Source: Mycobacterium sp. (GTDB taxonomy: Bacteria > Actinomycetota > Actinomycetes > Mycobacteriales > Mycobacteriaceae). From it: 64,000 bases of DNA. The notes beneath the pieces were generated by a model. It saw nothing but the letters and a program-made list of their open reading frames with translations. It did no database searches and was not told the DNA's origin. Numbering within the stretch: position 1 is the first letter of the stretch; the number at the start of each line of letters is the position of its first letter. Positions 35,601-46,247 of the stretch are shown one piece after another. The translations under genes and the position numbers were made by a program. The stretch covers positions 1 through 64,000 of the forward strand of contig JAGQTU010000006.1 in assembly GCA_020438865.1 (NCBI GenBank), given 5' to 3'.

Positions 35601-37970
35601 ACCGGCCGCCAGGGCCTTGCCCTGCCACCAGGTGGCCTGGGTGGCCACGGTGTGGCCGGCGCCCTCGAAGCGCTCCGAGAGCCGCACCCAGTCGGCGTCG
35701 ACGTCACCCTCGTCGGCCAGCCACAGCTTGACCAGATCCTCGCGCGCACTGGCCCAACGGTCGTCGAGCAGCACCGCCTTGCGCCCGTCGAAGGACGGGG
35801 CAACCAGTCGCGGCCAGTCCGAGCCCAGCTCGGCGGTCACCAGGTCGATCAGCTCGGCGTCGGTGGCCGCCGGCTGCGCGGTCTCCGGATTGTCCAGGCC
35901 GAGCTGGCCCAGCACCATCCGGGCCGCCGTGGCCAGCACACCGTCGCGACCGGTCACCTTCTCGGCGAACTCGCCTAGGGCGGCCGAGTCGACCACACCG
36001 CCACCGCCACCGCCGGCCGACGGGAGCGCGACGGCGATGCCCTTGCGGGCCGCCACCGAGGCGACCGCCGCGTCGATGGCCTTGTCCACGGCGGCGGCGT
36101 CGGCAAGCGCACCCTCGTGCAGCCCACCGAGGCTGCCGCCACGCACGCTGGCGCCCTCGCGGGTGCCCAGCGCGAGCTCGGCGGTGACGTGCTTGGCCCA
36201 GCCGTCTCCCAACTCCCAGGTCTTCTTGACCCGCTCGGCGATGGCGGCGGGCCGCTTGCCGGACGGGCCGAGCACGGTACGCAGCTGGTCGTTGATGGCG
36301 TCGGAGAGCACCGGACCGAACGGCTTGTAGGTCCGGGCGAGCTTGGACACCTGACCCTTCAGCGAGTTCAGGTCGGCCTCGGCGGCGCCGTCGATGGCGC
36401 CGAGGTTCAGCTCGGACCCGAGATCCACCAGCAGCTGGTTGCGCCGCGAGGACGCCCCGTCGGTGATCGACTCGATGGAGTCCAGCGGCTCGATCTGGTC
36501 GATGCGCATCTTGGCGCTCAACGCGATCAACGCCAGGGTGGCATCGCCGGCGTCGAAGACGATGTCCTCGGGGCGCGGAGCGCCGGCGGGCGCGACATTG
36601 GGCGACGGGCCACCGGTGGGGGCAGCGGCGGGAGCCGGTGCCGGTGCGGCCTCCGCCGCAGCGGGCGCTGCCTCGGCGGCGGGCGCCTCGGCGACCGGCT
36701 CGTCGTCCGGCTCCGGATCGGTGTCGGTCGCGAACAGCACCGCGGCGTCCCGCTCGGCGTTGAGCACTTCCACTGTGCTGTGGGCGTATTCGGGCAGCTT
36801 CAGGGTGTTACTCGCCAGGCCGGCGACGGTCGGTGCGGACTTCACCCCGATCTCCACGAAGCGCTCGACGCCCAGGCCGCCCGCGGCCTCCTCGATGAAC
36901 AGCAGGTCCTGGGTTTCGATCCAGCGCACCGGGCTGGCGAACTGCCAGGCCAGCAGTTCGATGACGACCTTGCGACACAACTCGTGCGGCTTCTCGTTGC
37001 GCCAGGTGTCGTAGTCGGCGAGCACCTCGTCGAGCGGTTCGGCGGGCACCAGGTCACGGATCTCCTGAATGAATTCGCGGTCCAGGGTGAACGGCCGGGG
37101 CACCAGGTTCGGGATGTAGCGCCCGATGATCAGGTTCGGGTCGGCGTCGCGGGGCATGACGCGGTCCAGCGAGCGGCGGAACTCGTCGACACCCACGCGC
37201 AGCACGCTGGAGTGGAACGGCACGTCGATACCGGGCACCAGGATGAAGGAGCGCTTGCCGCCGGAGATCTCGCGACGCCGCTCCACCTCCTCCTCGAGGG
37301 CCTCCAGGCCGCGCACAGTACCGGCGATCGCGTACTGCGAGCCGCGCAGGTTGAAGTTCACGATCTGCAGGAATTCCCCGGTGCGCTCGGAGATCTCGGC
37401 GACGAAGCCGGTGACCTCGGCGTCGGGCAGGTCGATCTGCGACGGGCGGATCGCGGCCAACCGGTAGTTGGACCGGCCCATCTCGTCACGGGGAACGATG
37501 TCGTGCATCTTGCTGCCGCGGTGGAACACCACCTCGAGCAGCGCCTCCAGCTCGTAGACCCCGGACACACACGCCAGGGCGGTGTACTCGCCCACGGAGT
37601 GGCCGCAGGCGATGGCGCCCTCGACGAAGGCGCCCTGCTCGCGCATCTCGGCGACCTGGGCGGCCGCCACGGTGGCCATCGCCACCTGGGTGAACTGCGT
37701 CAGGTACAGCACGCCCTCGGGGTGCTGGTAGTGCACGCCGCCGGCGATCAGGCTGGTCGGGTTGTCCCGCACCACGTGCAGCACCGAGAAGCCGAGGGTT
37801 TCGCGGGTGAACTTGTCGGCGGTGTCCCACACCTTGCGGGCCGCTTTGGAGCGGGCACGGACCTCCATGCCCATGCCCTTGTGCTGGATGCCCTGGCCGG
37901 GGAAGGCATAGACGGTCTTCGGCGCCGCCAGCCGGGCGGTGGCGCTCATCACCAGATCGGAGCTCGCGCC

Positions 37971-38007
37971 ACTCCCCCCAGTCGCTTCGCTCCCGCCCCG
38001 CCGGGCC
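37971..38007. repeat. dispersed 37-bp repeat inserted in frame in fas (copy 1)
   Basis: This stretch resembles the tandem repeat units upstream of cmrA (shared core close to CGCTCCYGCCC and a GCCGRGCC end). On the fas strand it encodes a Gly/Ser/Arg-rich insert (ARRGGSEATGGSGA) between the dehydratase and the malonyl/palmitoyl transferase. I do not recall this insert in other mycobacterial FAS-I. Confidence 0.55.
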
Positions 38008-39041
38008 TTGGCGGTGACCTCCAAAACCTCTGCGCCGAGATCGATTCCGACCCGGTCGACCCGGAAGTCGATCTCGTCACCCGGCTTGACCATGCCCAGG
38101 AAGCGGGCGGTCCAGCCGAGCAGCTTGGCGGGTGGGACCGGCCTGCCGTCGGTGGCGGTGACGACGTGCTGGGCCGCGGCCGACAGCCACATCCCGTGCA
38201 CGATCGGCGAATCCAGGCCCGCCAGCAGGGCGGCAGCCTGATCGGTGTGGATCGGGTTGTGGTCACCGGAGACCACCGCGAACGGCCGCATGTCGACCGG
38301 CGCGGTGATGGTGACGTCGCGGCGGCGCCGGCGCGGGGTGTCGGTGGCGTTCTCCGACACCGCTCCCCCGGCGCGAACCGGGTCGGTCAGTTCGACCGAG
38401 CCGGTGCGGCCGCGGATCGCGAATCGCTCCTCGAGGACCGCCAGGATGATGCCGTTCGCGTCGGTCACGTTCACGGTGACCGGAACGACGCGGCCGACCT
38501 CGGTGTCGGTGGCGACCGAAGCCGTTGCGGTTACCCGCAATTGGGTCTTGTCCTTGGGCAGCGGCTTGAGCAGCTGCGCGGCGTGGTCAAGGTGCACCAG
38601 GCTGAGCAGGCCCTCGACGACCGGGAATCCGGTGTCGGTGACCGCGCCGCCGATCGCGGCGAACACCGCGGGCCAGCAGCGGCCGACCAGGGCATCCGGA
38701 ACGATGGAAAGGGTTGGGGCCAGCGGTGATCCGAACGTGGCCGTCACACCGGTGTGGTCGGCGACCCGCTCGGGGTCCCACTCCACGGTGACGGTGGTGG
38801 AGCCGCCCGTCACGGGGGGCAGCGCGGCGGGTCCGTCGACCCCGGCGGCGATGGCCAGCACCGCACGCATCGCGGCGGCCGCGTCCTCGGTGCGGACCAC
38901 CGGCGCTCCGCCGTCGACGACGGTGGCCGGCAGCGTGAAGGCGATGTCGATCCAGGTGCCCGACAGCGGGACGCTCAGCACGACCCGGTCGGGAGCGGTG
39001 ACTTCCAGGCGGGCGCCGGTGGAATGATTTGTCGCGCTGCC

Positions 39042-39076
39042 GAATTCCCGGTTCGCTTCGCCCCTGCCCTCCGAAC
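39042..39076. repeat. dispersed 37-bp repeat inserted in frame in fas (copy 2)
   Basis: A more diverged relative of the same unit, with core GGTTCGCTTCGCCCCTGCCC. On the fas strand it encodes NRSEGRGEANREFGSA, a charged insert in the region between the enoyl reductase and dehydratase domains. Confidence 0.5.
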
Positions 39077-39819
39077 GGTTGTCGTGCACCAGCCACTCCG
39101 ACGGCGCGGCGATGCGGTGCACCGGGTTGGTGGCGGTGCGACCGGCCCACAACACGTCCGGAGAGTCCAGCACGATCGCCAGCGGGCCGGTCGCATCGGT
39201 ACGAACCTGCAACCGGGAGGCGACCGGCGTGGGAGCGGAGCCCGCGGCCAGCGCCTGGTCGACGGCAGCCTTCTCGAAGCGGTCGAGCAGGTCGCCCACC
39301 GGCTCGTCGACCCGCGTGATGCCGGCGACCGCCGCCGTGCCGGGGATGACGCAGACCTGATCGGCGCTGTAGCGCGCGTCGTGGGCCTGCCACAGCGAGT
39401 CGCTGCGCCACCAGCGGCGGACATCCTTGTCGATCACCGGGACGAAGTTGACCGGCTTGCCCAGCGTCTTGCACAGCTCGATGAAGAACGGCACATCGGC
39501 CGGGTGCAGCACGACCGCCGCGGCGTCGGGATATTCGGCCAGCAGCGCGGCGATCGCCTGATCGGGGTTCTCCAGCAGCCGGTCACCGTCGGCCGATTCG
39601 GCGTCGAACCGGGTCTCGATCGGGCCGACGTCGGCCGGGTTCAACCGGGCCTCCGCGCGCTGCAGCATCGCGGCGAACCGGTCGCGCCAGCTGATGTCCA
39701 GCCACGGTGAGCCCTCGGCCTTGGTGTCGGCGGTGCTGTCGCCGTCGCCGATCGCCAGCTCGACGTAGCGCTGCAGCCACTGCAGGTAGGTCATCTCCGC
39801 GACGTCACCGAAGTACGGC

Positions 39820-39836
39820 TTGGCGGTCGGCGCCGA
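39820..39836 (-). other. fas frameshift/deletion junction
   Basis: On the coding strand GGCGCCGAC (end of SQLGAD) runs straight into CGCCAAGCCG (TAKP in the other frame). The trinucleotide GAC at the join would serve both sides, as expected for a microhomology deletion whose length is not a multiple of three. Confidence 0.7.
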
Positions 39837-42154
39837 GCTGGCTGCGCCCGGATGCCATGCCGCCCTGGGCCGTTCCGGCCCCGACCCACTGGTCGGTGCC
39901 GGCGGTCTCGACGAGTAACTGCTTGACGGCCGGTGATGTGGTGGCCTCCAGGCAGGCCATCGCCGCCGTGCCGACCAGGATGCCGTCAACCGGCATCTGC
40001 GGGTAGCCGTACGCCTCCGACCAGCGGCCGGACAGATACTCGGCGGCCCGCTCAGGGGTGCCGATGCCGCCACCGACGCAGACCGTGATATTCGATCGCG
40101 ACCGCAGTTCCGAGTAGGTGCTCAGCAGCAGGTCGTCGAGGTCCTCCCAGGAGTGGTGGCCACCGGCGCGGCCGCCCTCGATGTGGGCGATGACCGGCTT
40201 GGTGGGCACCTCGGCGGCGATCCGGATGACCGACCGGATCTGCTCGACGGTGCCGGGTTTGAAGCAGACGTGGGCGATGCCGATGCCGTTGAGCTCGTCG
40301 ATCAGCGCGACTGCTTCCTCGAGTTCGGGGATCCCCGCGCTGACCACCACACCGTCGATCGGCGCGCCCGACTGCCGGGCCTTCTGTACCAGGCGCTTAC
40401 CGCCCAGCTGCAGCTTCCACAGGTAGGGGTCCAGGAACAGCGAGTTGAACTGGATGGCACGGCCCGGCTCGAGCAGGTTCTCCAGCTCGGCTATGCGCTT
40501 GTCGAAGATCGCCTCGGTGACCTGTCCGCCGCCGGCCAGCTCGGCCCAGTGGCCGGCGTTGGCCGCCGCGGCGACGATCTTGGCGTCGACGGTGGTGGGG
40601 GTCATGCCGGCCAGCAGGATCGGCGACCGGCCGGTGAGGCGGGTGAACTTCGTCGACAGCTTCACCGAGCCGTCGGGCAGGGTGACGACCGACGGCGCGT
40701 AGCTCGACCACGGCCGGGCCACCTCGGGCACCGCCCCGACGGTGAACAGGTTGCGCTGACCACCGCGGGTGGCGGCCGGCACGATCCCGATGCCCAGGCC
40801 ACGGATGACCGGCGCGGTGAGGCGGGTCAGGATGTCGCCCGGGCCCAGATCGAGAATCCAGCGGGCGCCGGCGTCGTGCAGGGCGGTCACCTCGTCGACC
40901 CAGTCCACCTGCTTGACCAGGATGGCCTCGGTCATGGCCCGGGCCAGTTCCACGTCCAGCCCGACCGCCTCGGCCCAGCGCCCCACGATGTCGATGCCGT
41001 CGGCCAGCCGGGGGGTGTGGAACCCGACCTCGACCGCGACCGGGTCGAACACCGGGCTGAACACCGCACCGCCGCGCACCTTGCTCTTGCGCTCGGCGGC
41101 CTCGGCCTCGGCGATCTGCTCGCAGTACAGCTCGAATCGGGACAGCTGTTCGGGGGTACCGGTGATGACCACCGAGCGGCGGCCGTTGCGGATCGACAGC
41201 ACCGGCGGCAGCACGGTGCGGACGTCCTTGGCGAACTCCTGGAGCAGCTCGTAGATGCGCTCGGGCTCAGCGTTGGTGACCGAAACCATGGGCGGGCGGT
41301 CGCCGAGCACCGAAATGCCGCGGCGGCGAGCCACCAGGGTGCCGGCGGCCCCGATCAGCTGGGCGAGGGCCAGCAGCTGGACGTCCTCGGCGCCACCGGC
41401 CCGCAGGGCCTCGACGGCCAGCACACCCTGGGAGTGGCCGGCCACGGCCACCGGCGGGGTGGCGGTCAGATCCATGCCCTGGCGGGCCAGGGCGCGGATG
41501 GCGGCGATCTGGGTGAGCAGCACACCGGGCACCGACACCGCGGCCGAGGTCAGCTGTTTGGCCGACGGCACCGGCTCCTCGGCAGCCAGCAGGCGAACCC
41601 AGCGCAGCGGCTCGAAGCCGATGGGACGGACCACGACCAGTTCCTTGGCCACCGGCTCGAGCAGCAGCTCGGCCTCACCGGCCAGCGTCGCCAGCTCCGA
41701 TTCGATACCGGCCGAGGTCACCAGCTCCTCGAGGGTCTCCAGCCACGCGCTGCCCTGCCCGCCGAAGGCAACGGCATACGGTTCACCAGCATTGAGACGG
41801 TCGACCAGCGCGTGGGTGGTGCTCTGCGGGGCATCACCCCGTTCCGAGCCCCGTCCCGACCCGTCGCCCGTGGACAGCCTGTCGTGCTCGTGGATCGTCA
41901 CCTTGTCTAACTCCCTCGATACTTCTTCATCGCGTCGTCTGTCGGCTTCACTCGGACCTACGTTGCCCCGGCGGAGGTATTCGGCGATTCCTGAGTCGAA
42001 TCACGGACGGGCCGGGTGGACCCGTCCTGGGCCGGTGCAATCCGGGGCGTCCCTCACGGGGAAGGGCCTGGCGGAAAACTCGGCTGCAGTAAGAGTCTCA
42101 TAAGAAGAGGGTGCGATTTTTCGGCCATATCGGTTACTGACGAGTTCTACGCGC

Positions 42155-42177
42155 GGGTAACAGTGCCGTGGGTAACA
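42155..42177. promoter_or_regulatory. two GGGTAACA direct repeats upstream of fas
   Basis: GGGTAACA occurs at 42155-42162 and 42170-42177, 15 bp apart, about 255 bp before the fas start. A related GGTTACTG lies just upstream at 42132-42139. They are candidates for binding by a fas regulator, although I cannot match them to a known FasR site. Confidence 0.35.
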
Positions 42178-42401
42178 CGACGCTCAATGAGCGCTCCGAA
42201 TGCCCGCGACAAACGTCCTGCGTGCAGGTGGTTACGGTCGAGTAGCCACAACTGTGCAGATCAAAGCATGATTGTTATCGAATCGTAACCTGAAAATTCG
42301 CTGTCGGACTCGGCGTCGCCGTGGGCCCGGCCAAGCGGTTGCTCAGTTCCCGAGTCCACAAATGTTCACCGAAATAGCGCGCAAGAGTTTGCTGGCAAAT
42401 C

Positions 42402-42417
42402 TTACTAGTCAGTAAGG
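42402..42417. promoter_or_regulatory. CTTACT-AGTC-AGTAAG inverted repeat
   Basis: Perfect 6-bp arms around AGTC give a TetR-operator-like palindrome. It lies between the decayed DUF1906 gene and fas, 500 bp from the fas start, so its target is unclear. Confidence 0.4.
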
Positions 42418-42431
42418 TTTGCGGGTCGCGG

Positions 42432-43096
42432 TCAATCCCACTGCCCGAATTGCGGCTGCGGGATCTCGTTCACATCCACCCCGACGCCGGCGGCCTCGCG
42501 CGTGTCGATCTCGACCTGGTGCGGCGCGCCGCCGGATGGGTGAACCCCGCACCGCCCAATCGATGGTCTTGGAGTTCGCGTAGAGGCCGACCTGCTGGTG
42601 GCCGAGCACCGGCTCCCTGGCCCGCAAACACGGCGCTAGCAGCTGTTTGTACTGGTCACAGGACGAGTCGTCGTCGATCGTGGCGGACACCGGTGCGCCC
42701 GCCGGGCCGGCGGCGGCGGTGGGCAGTTCCCAGCCCGTCCCGGCGTGGGCGATCCCGGCCGATTCGCCGCCCGGCCAGAGGCGTTGTCGGCCTTGCCGTA
42801 CTGGTAGTCGGCGACGATTTTCGGCCCCGCCGAGTAGAGATCACGCGGCTCCGGCAACTGGATCGGCGTGCCGAGCATCCAGTCCGCGCCCGGCCTGCGA
42901 TCGGAGACGTAGCGAATGGCCCGGCCCGCCGCGGCGGCCTTGAGATCGGCCGCGGTGATGACACCGGCCGCGCAATCCCACAGCACGCCCGCCGGCGCGG
43001 GCACCCCGGTGATACCGGATCGGTGGCCGGATACCCCACCGACCGACGATACGGCTCATGGTGCTGCGACACGACAACGCGATCCGTACTATCCAC
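42432..43096 (-). pseudogene. decayed DUF1906 glycoside-hydrolase-like gene (Rv2525c family)
   Basis: Pieces of one protein appear in order but in different frames. VDSTDRVVVSQH...SVGYPATD starts at 43096. PAGVLWDCAAGVITAADLKAA, AIRYVSDRRPGADWMLGTPIQLPEPRDL and KIVADYQYGKAD follow, then IDDDSSCDQYKQLLAPCLR with GLYANSKTIDWAV, and finally VNEIPQPQFGQWD before TGA at 42432. These match the DUF1906 family, whose M. tuberculosis member Rv2525c is also the gene just upstream of fas and affects cell-wall properties. At least three frameshifts and several small deletions are needed, so no full product can be made. Confidence 0.82.
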
Positions 43097-43098
43097 CC

Positions 43099-44193
43099 AT
43101 GCCTTCGGGGAGTGTCGCGTCCGCGGTCGACAACGGCCCCGGAGCCGCGGTCGACGATCCCCAGATCGAGCTGCGGGGCGTGCGAAAGGTCTTCGACGAT
43201 GTCGTCGCCGTGGCAGGCGCGGACCTGACCGTCGGCGACGGTGAACTGTTCGCGATCCTGGGCCCGTCCGGCTCGGGCAAGACCACGGTGTTGCGGATGA
43301 TCGCCGGCTTCGAGCAGCCCACCGCCGGCACCGTTCACCTCGGCGGCCGGGACGTCACCGCGCTGCCACCCGCGCGCCGCGACACCAACACGGTGTTCCA
43401 GGACTACGCGCTGTTTCCCCATATGACCGTCGCGCAGAACGTGGAGTACGGGCTTCGGGTCAAGGGGGTGGCCAAGGCCGAACGCCGGGACCGCACCGCC
43501 GCGGCGCTGGAGATGGTGCGATTGTCCGGCCACGCCGGCCGAAAACCCGCGCAACTGTCCGGCGGACAACAGCAGCGGGTGGCGCTGGCCCGCGCGCTGG
43601 TCGGCCGACCCAGGGTTCTGCTGCTCGACGAGCCGCTCGGCGCGCTGGACCTCAAGCTACGTGAGCAGATGCAGGTCGAACTCAAAGCCATCCAGCGCGA
43701 GGTCGGCATCACGTTCGTGATCGTCACGCACGACCAGGATGAGGCGCTGACGCTGTGCGATCGGCTGGCGGTGTTCAACAACGGCCGGATCGAACAGATC
43801 GGCGCCGCGCGAGAGGTCTACGAGAATCCGGCCAACCGGTTCGTCGCCGACTTCGTCGGCACCTCCAACGTGTTCGACGGTGCGGCGGCCGAGACCCTGG
43901 TGGGCCGAGCGGGCAGCTTCGCCATCCGGCCCGAACGCATCGTGCTGCTGCAGCCGGGCCAGGCCGTACCCGCCGGCATGCGCAGCGTCGAGGCCGTCAT
44001 CGCCGAGGTGGTCTATGCCGGTCCGATAACCCGCGTCGCCGCCGATACCGCGGCCGGCCTGCGCCTGACCGCCACGGTGCTCAGCGCGGACGTCGCCACT
44101 CCAGTCGCGCACGGCTCCCCTGTGGTGCTCGCCTGGCCCGATGACGCGATCCGAGCCCTGCATGACACGCCAACCCCCTCTCCGCACGAATAG
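43099..44193 (+). CDS. potA: polyamine-type ABC transporter ATPase (PotA-like)
   Basis: A 364-residue ATPase. Walker A is GPSGSGKTT (about residues 54-62), the signature is LSGGQQQRVALARAL, Walker B is RVLLLDEPLGALD and the switch His is in IVTHDQDEAL. A C-terminal TOBE-like regulatory domain follows (from about residue 280, SFAIRPERIVLL). It powers the importer made by the next three genes, 24 bp downstream onward. The ATG at 43099 is the only start that gives a normal N-terminus. Confidence 0.9.
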   Translation: MPSGSVASAVDNGPGAAVDDPQIELRGVRKVFDDVVAVAGADLTVGDGELFAILGPSGSGKTTVLRMIAGFEQPTAGTVHLGGRDVTALPPARRDTNTVFQDYALFPHMTVAQNVEYGLRVKGVAKAERRDRTAAALEMVRLSGHAGRKPAQLSGGQQQRVALARALVGRPRVLLLDEPLGALDLKLREQMQVELKAIQREVGITFVIVTHDQDEALTLCDRLAVFNNGRIEQIGAAREVYENPANRFVADFVGTSNVFDGAAAETLVGRAGSFAIRPERIVLLQPGQAVPAGMRSVEAVIAEVVYAGPITRVAADTAAGLRLTATVLSADVATPVAHGSPVVLAWPDDAIRALHDTPTPSPHE

Positions 44194-44217
44194 CCCGGCC
44201 CGACAAAGGAGTTCGCC

Positions 44218-45411
44218 ATGACATCCACCACCCGCCGCCTCGGCATCGCGCTGGCCGCGTGCGCCGCGCTGGTCGCCGCCTGTTCGAGCCCCTCGACCCC
44301 GGGCGGCGGAACCGCCTCGGCGCCACCGAAACTCGAGCCGCTGTCCGCGATCGGCAACGGGGAGGGCCAGCTGAACCTGGTCGCCTGGGCCGGCTACGCC
44401 GAGGACGGCTCCAACGACCCGAAGACCGACTGGGTGCATCCGTTCGAGCAACAGACCAGCTGCAAGGTCAACGTCAAGATCGGCAACACCTCCGATGAGA
44501 TGGTGCAGCTGATTCGCACTGGGCAGTACGACGGCGTGTCGGCCTCCGGGGATGCCACCCTGCGGCTGATCTACGCCGGCGACGTCGCACCGGTCAACAC
44601 CAAGCTGGTGCCGAACTACGCCACCATCGCGCCGTTCCTGAAGGACAAGTCCTGGAACTCGGTGGACGGCCAGATGTACGGGATCCCGCACGGCTGGGGC
44701 GCCAACCTGTTGATGTACAACACCGACGTGGTCAAGGGCGACCCCGACTCGTGGGGCGCGGTGTTTCCCGGCGCCCCGGAGTACAAGGGCAAGGTGACGG
44801 CCTACGACTCGCCGATCTACATCGCCGACGCCGCGCTGTATCTGTCCAAGACCAAACCCGACCTCGGCATCAAGAACCCCTATGCACTGACCGAGGACCA
44901 GCTCAACGCCTCGGTCGACCTGCTCAAGCAACAGCACGCCAACATCGGCGAGTACTGGTCGGACTACACCAAGGCGGTGCAGGCCTTCGAGTCCGGCACC
45001 TCGGTGATCGGCACCAGCTGGCAGGTGATCGCGAACATGCTCAAGACCGACGACAAGGTCAAGATCGCCACCGTTCTGCCCAAGGAGGGTTCCACCGGCT
45101 GGTCGGACACCTGGATGGTCTCGTCGAAGGCGGCCCACCCCAACTGCATGTACAAGTGGCTCGACTACATCGTCTCCCCACAGATCAACGCCCAGGTGGC
45201 CGAATACTTCGGCGAGGCGCCCGCGCAGACCAAGGCGTGCGACCTCACCGCCGACAAGAACTTCTGCGCGGCCTACCACGCCACCGACGAGCAGTACGCG
45301 AAGCAGATCAGCTACTGGACCACACCGCAGAAGCAGTGCGTGGACGGCAGCGGTGACAACTGCACGGCCTACAGCGAGTGGGTCGACAAGTGGCAGCAGA
45401 TCAAGGGGTGA
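44218..45411 (+). CDS. ABC transporter substrate-binding lipoprotein (PotD-like)
   Basis: A 397-residue lipoprotein: signal with lipobox LVAAC (Cys22), then a periplasmic-binding fold of the spermidine/putrescine-binding class (NLVAWAGYAEDGSNDPKTDWV near the N-terminus). The ligand could be a polyamine or another small cationic or carboxylate solute, and binding residues cannot be assigned here. It is 24 bp after the ATPase, and its stop overlaps the permease start (GTGA). Confidence 0.88.
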   Translation: MTSTTRRLGIALAACAALVAACSSPSTPGGGTASAPPKLEPLSAIGNGEGQLNLVAWAGYAEDGSNDPKTDWVHPFEQQTSCKVNVKIGNTSDEMVQLIRTGQYDGVSASGDATLRLIYAGDVAPVNTKLVPNYATIAPFLKDKSWNSVDGQMYGIPHGWGANLLMYNTDVVKGDPDSWGAVFPGAPEYKGKVTAYDSPIYIADAALYLSKTKPDLGIKNPYALTEDQLNASVDLLKQQHANIGEYWSDYTKAVQAFESGTSVIGTSWQVIANMLKTDDKVKIATVLPKEGSTGWSDTWMVSSKAAHPNCMYKWLDYIVSPQINAQVAEYFGEAPAQTKACDLTADKNFCAAYHATDEQYAKQISYWTTPQKQCVDGSGDNCTAYSEWVDKWQQIKG

Positions 45412-46247
45412 GTGTCGCGGGCCGATCCACCCATCGGCTCGCCCTGGCCTTGCTGCTCGTTCCACCGCTGGCCTGGCTGGTGGTCGCGTACCTGGGTTCC
45501 CTTGCGGTACTGCTGGTTTCGGCGTTCTGGGGCACCGAGGCGTTCACCGGCGCGGTGGTGCGGACGTTCACCGGCGACAACGTCGTGCGGGTGCTGACCG
45601 ATGCGGTGTTCCGAACCGCGACGCTGCGCACGCTGGGCATCGCGCTGGCGGTCACCGTGATCTGCATGGTGCTGGCGGTGCCGCTGGGGTTCTGCATGGC
45701 CAAGGTCGCCTCGCCACCGGTGCGGCTGGGGTTGGTGGTGGCGGTCACCACGCCGCTGTGGGCCAGCTATCTGGTGAAGGCCTACGCCTGGCGGATGATG
45801 CTGTCCCCGGAAGGACCGCTCAAGTCGGTGGCGGGCTACACACCGGGCTACGGCATCACCGCGACGGTCCTGACGCTGGCCTATCTGTGGTTGCCCTACA
45901 TGGTGATTCCGGTCTTCGCCGCCTTCGAGCGAGTGCCGAACGCTTTGATCGACGCCAGCGCGGACCTGGGCGCATCGGATCTGACGACATTGCGGACGGT
46001 GGTGGCGCCGTTGGTGTTCCCCGGTGTCGCCGCCGGTTCGATCTTCACGTTCTCGCTGTCGATGGGTGATTACATCGCGGTCACCATCGTCGGCGGCAAG
46101 ACCCAGATGCTGGGCAACATCATCTACGGCCAACTGGTGACGGCGAACAACCAGCCGCTGGCTGCCGCGCTGTCGTTGATTCCGCTGGTCGCCATCATCG
46201 GCTACCTGTTGGCGATGCGGCGCACCGGCGCACTGGAGAACGTCTGA
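45408..46247 (+). CDS. ABC transporter permease (PotB-like)
   Basis: A 279-residue membrane protein with six helices and the EAA-type loop DASADLGASDLTTLRTVVAPLVFPG, which docks on the ATPase. The GTG start at 45408 overlaps the lipoprotein stop. The stop overlaps the next permease ATG (TGATG), so the three are translationally coupled. Confidence 0.88.
   Translation: MSVAGRSTHRLALALLLVPPLAWLVVAYLGSLAVLLVSAFWGTEAFTGAVVRTFTGDNVVRVLTDAVFRTATLRTLGIALAVTVICMVLAVPLGFCMAKVASPPVRLGLVVAVTTPLWASYLVKAYAWRMMLSPEGPLKSVAGYTPGYGITATVLTLAYLWLPYMVIPVFAAFERVPNALIDASADLGASDLTTLRTVVAPLVFPGVAAGSIFTFSLSMGDYIAVTIVGGKTQMLGNIIYGQLVTANNQPLAAALSLIPLVAIIGYLLAMRRTGALENV

Larger units (their letters stand above)
32664..41901 (-). 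pseudogene. fas: type I fatty acid synthase FAS-I, disrupted by a frameshift
   Basis: About 3,080 codons for the multienzyme that makes C16-C26 acyl-CoA. Domains follow the fungal-like order: acyltransferase (GHSQG at 155-159), enoyl reductase (to about 690), MaoC-like dehydratase (GDHNPIH, about 1215), malonyl/palmitoyl transferase (GHSVGEY, about 1437), ACP (DSIES, about 1805), ketoreductase (GASKGSI, about 2130) and ketosynthase (Cys in GACATAAVS, about 2729; His in TGHAKGG). The frame from the GTG at 41901 ends at 39805, just after SQLGAD. The rest continues in another frame from about 39830 (TAKPYFGDVAEMTYLQ). About three dozen residues I expect between these points are missing. FAS-I is essential, so this may be an assembly error, a strain defect or two polypeptides. 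Confidence 0.85.
41902..42431. other. fas upstream region, 530 bp without a gene
   Basis: No supportable gene is present. It is more AT-rich than its surroundings (42100-42420) and holds two GGGTAACA direct repeats and a CTTACT/AGTAAG inverted repeat, so it probably contains the fas promoter and its regulator sites. Confidence 0.6.

Noticed and set aside
32307-38729. Very long plus-strand open frames (over 850 codons) opposite fas
   Set aside because: They are mirror frames of a GC-rich gene, consist of Arg/Gly/His-rich sequence without domains, and the minus frame carries all FAS motifs.
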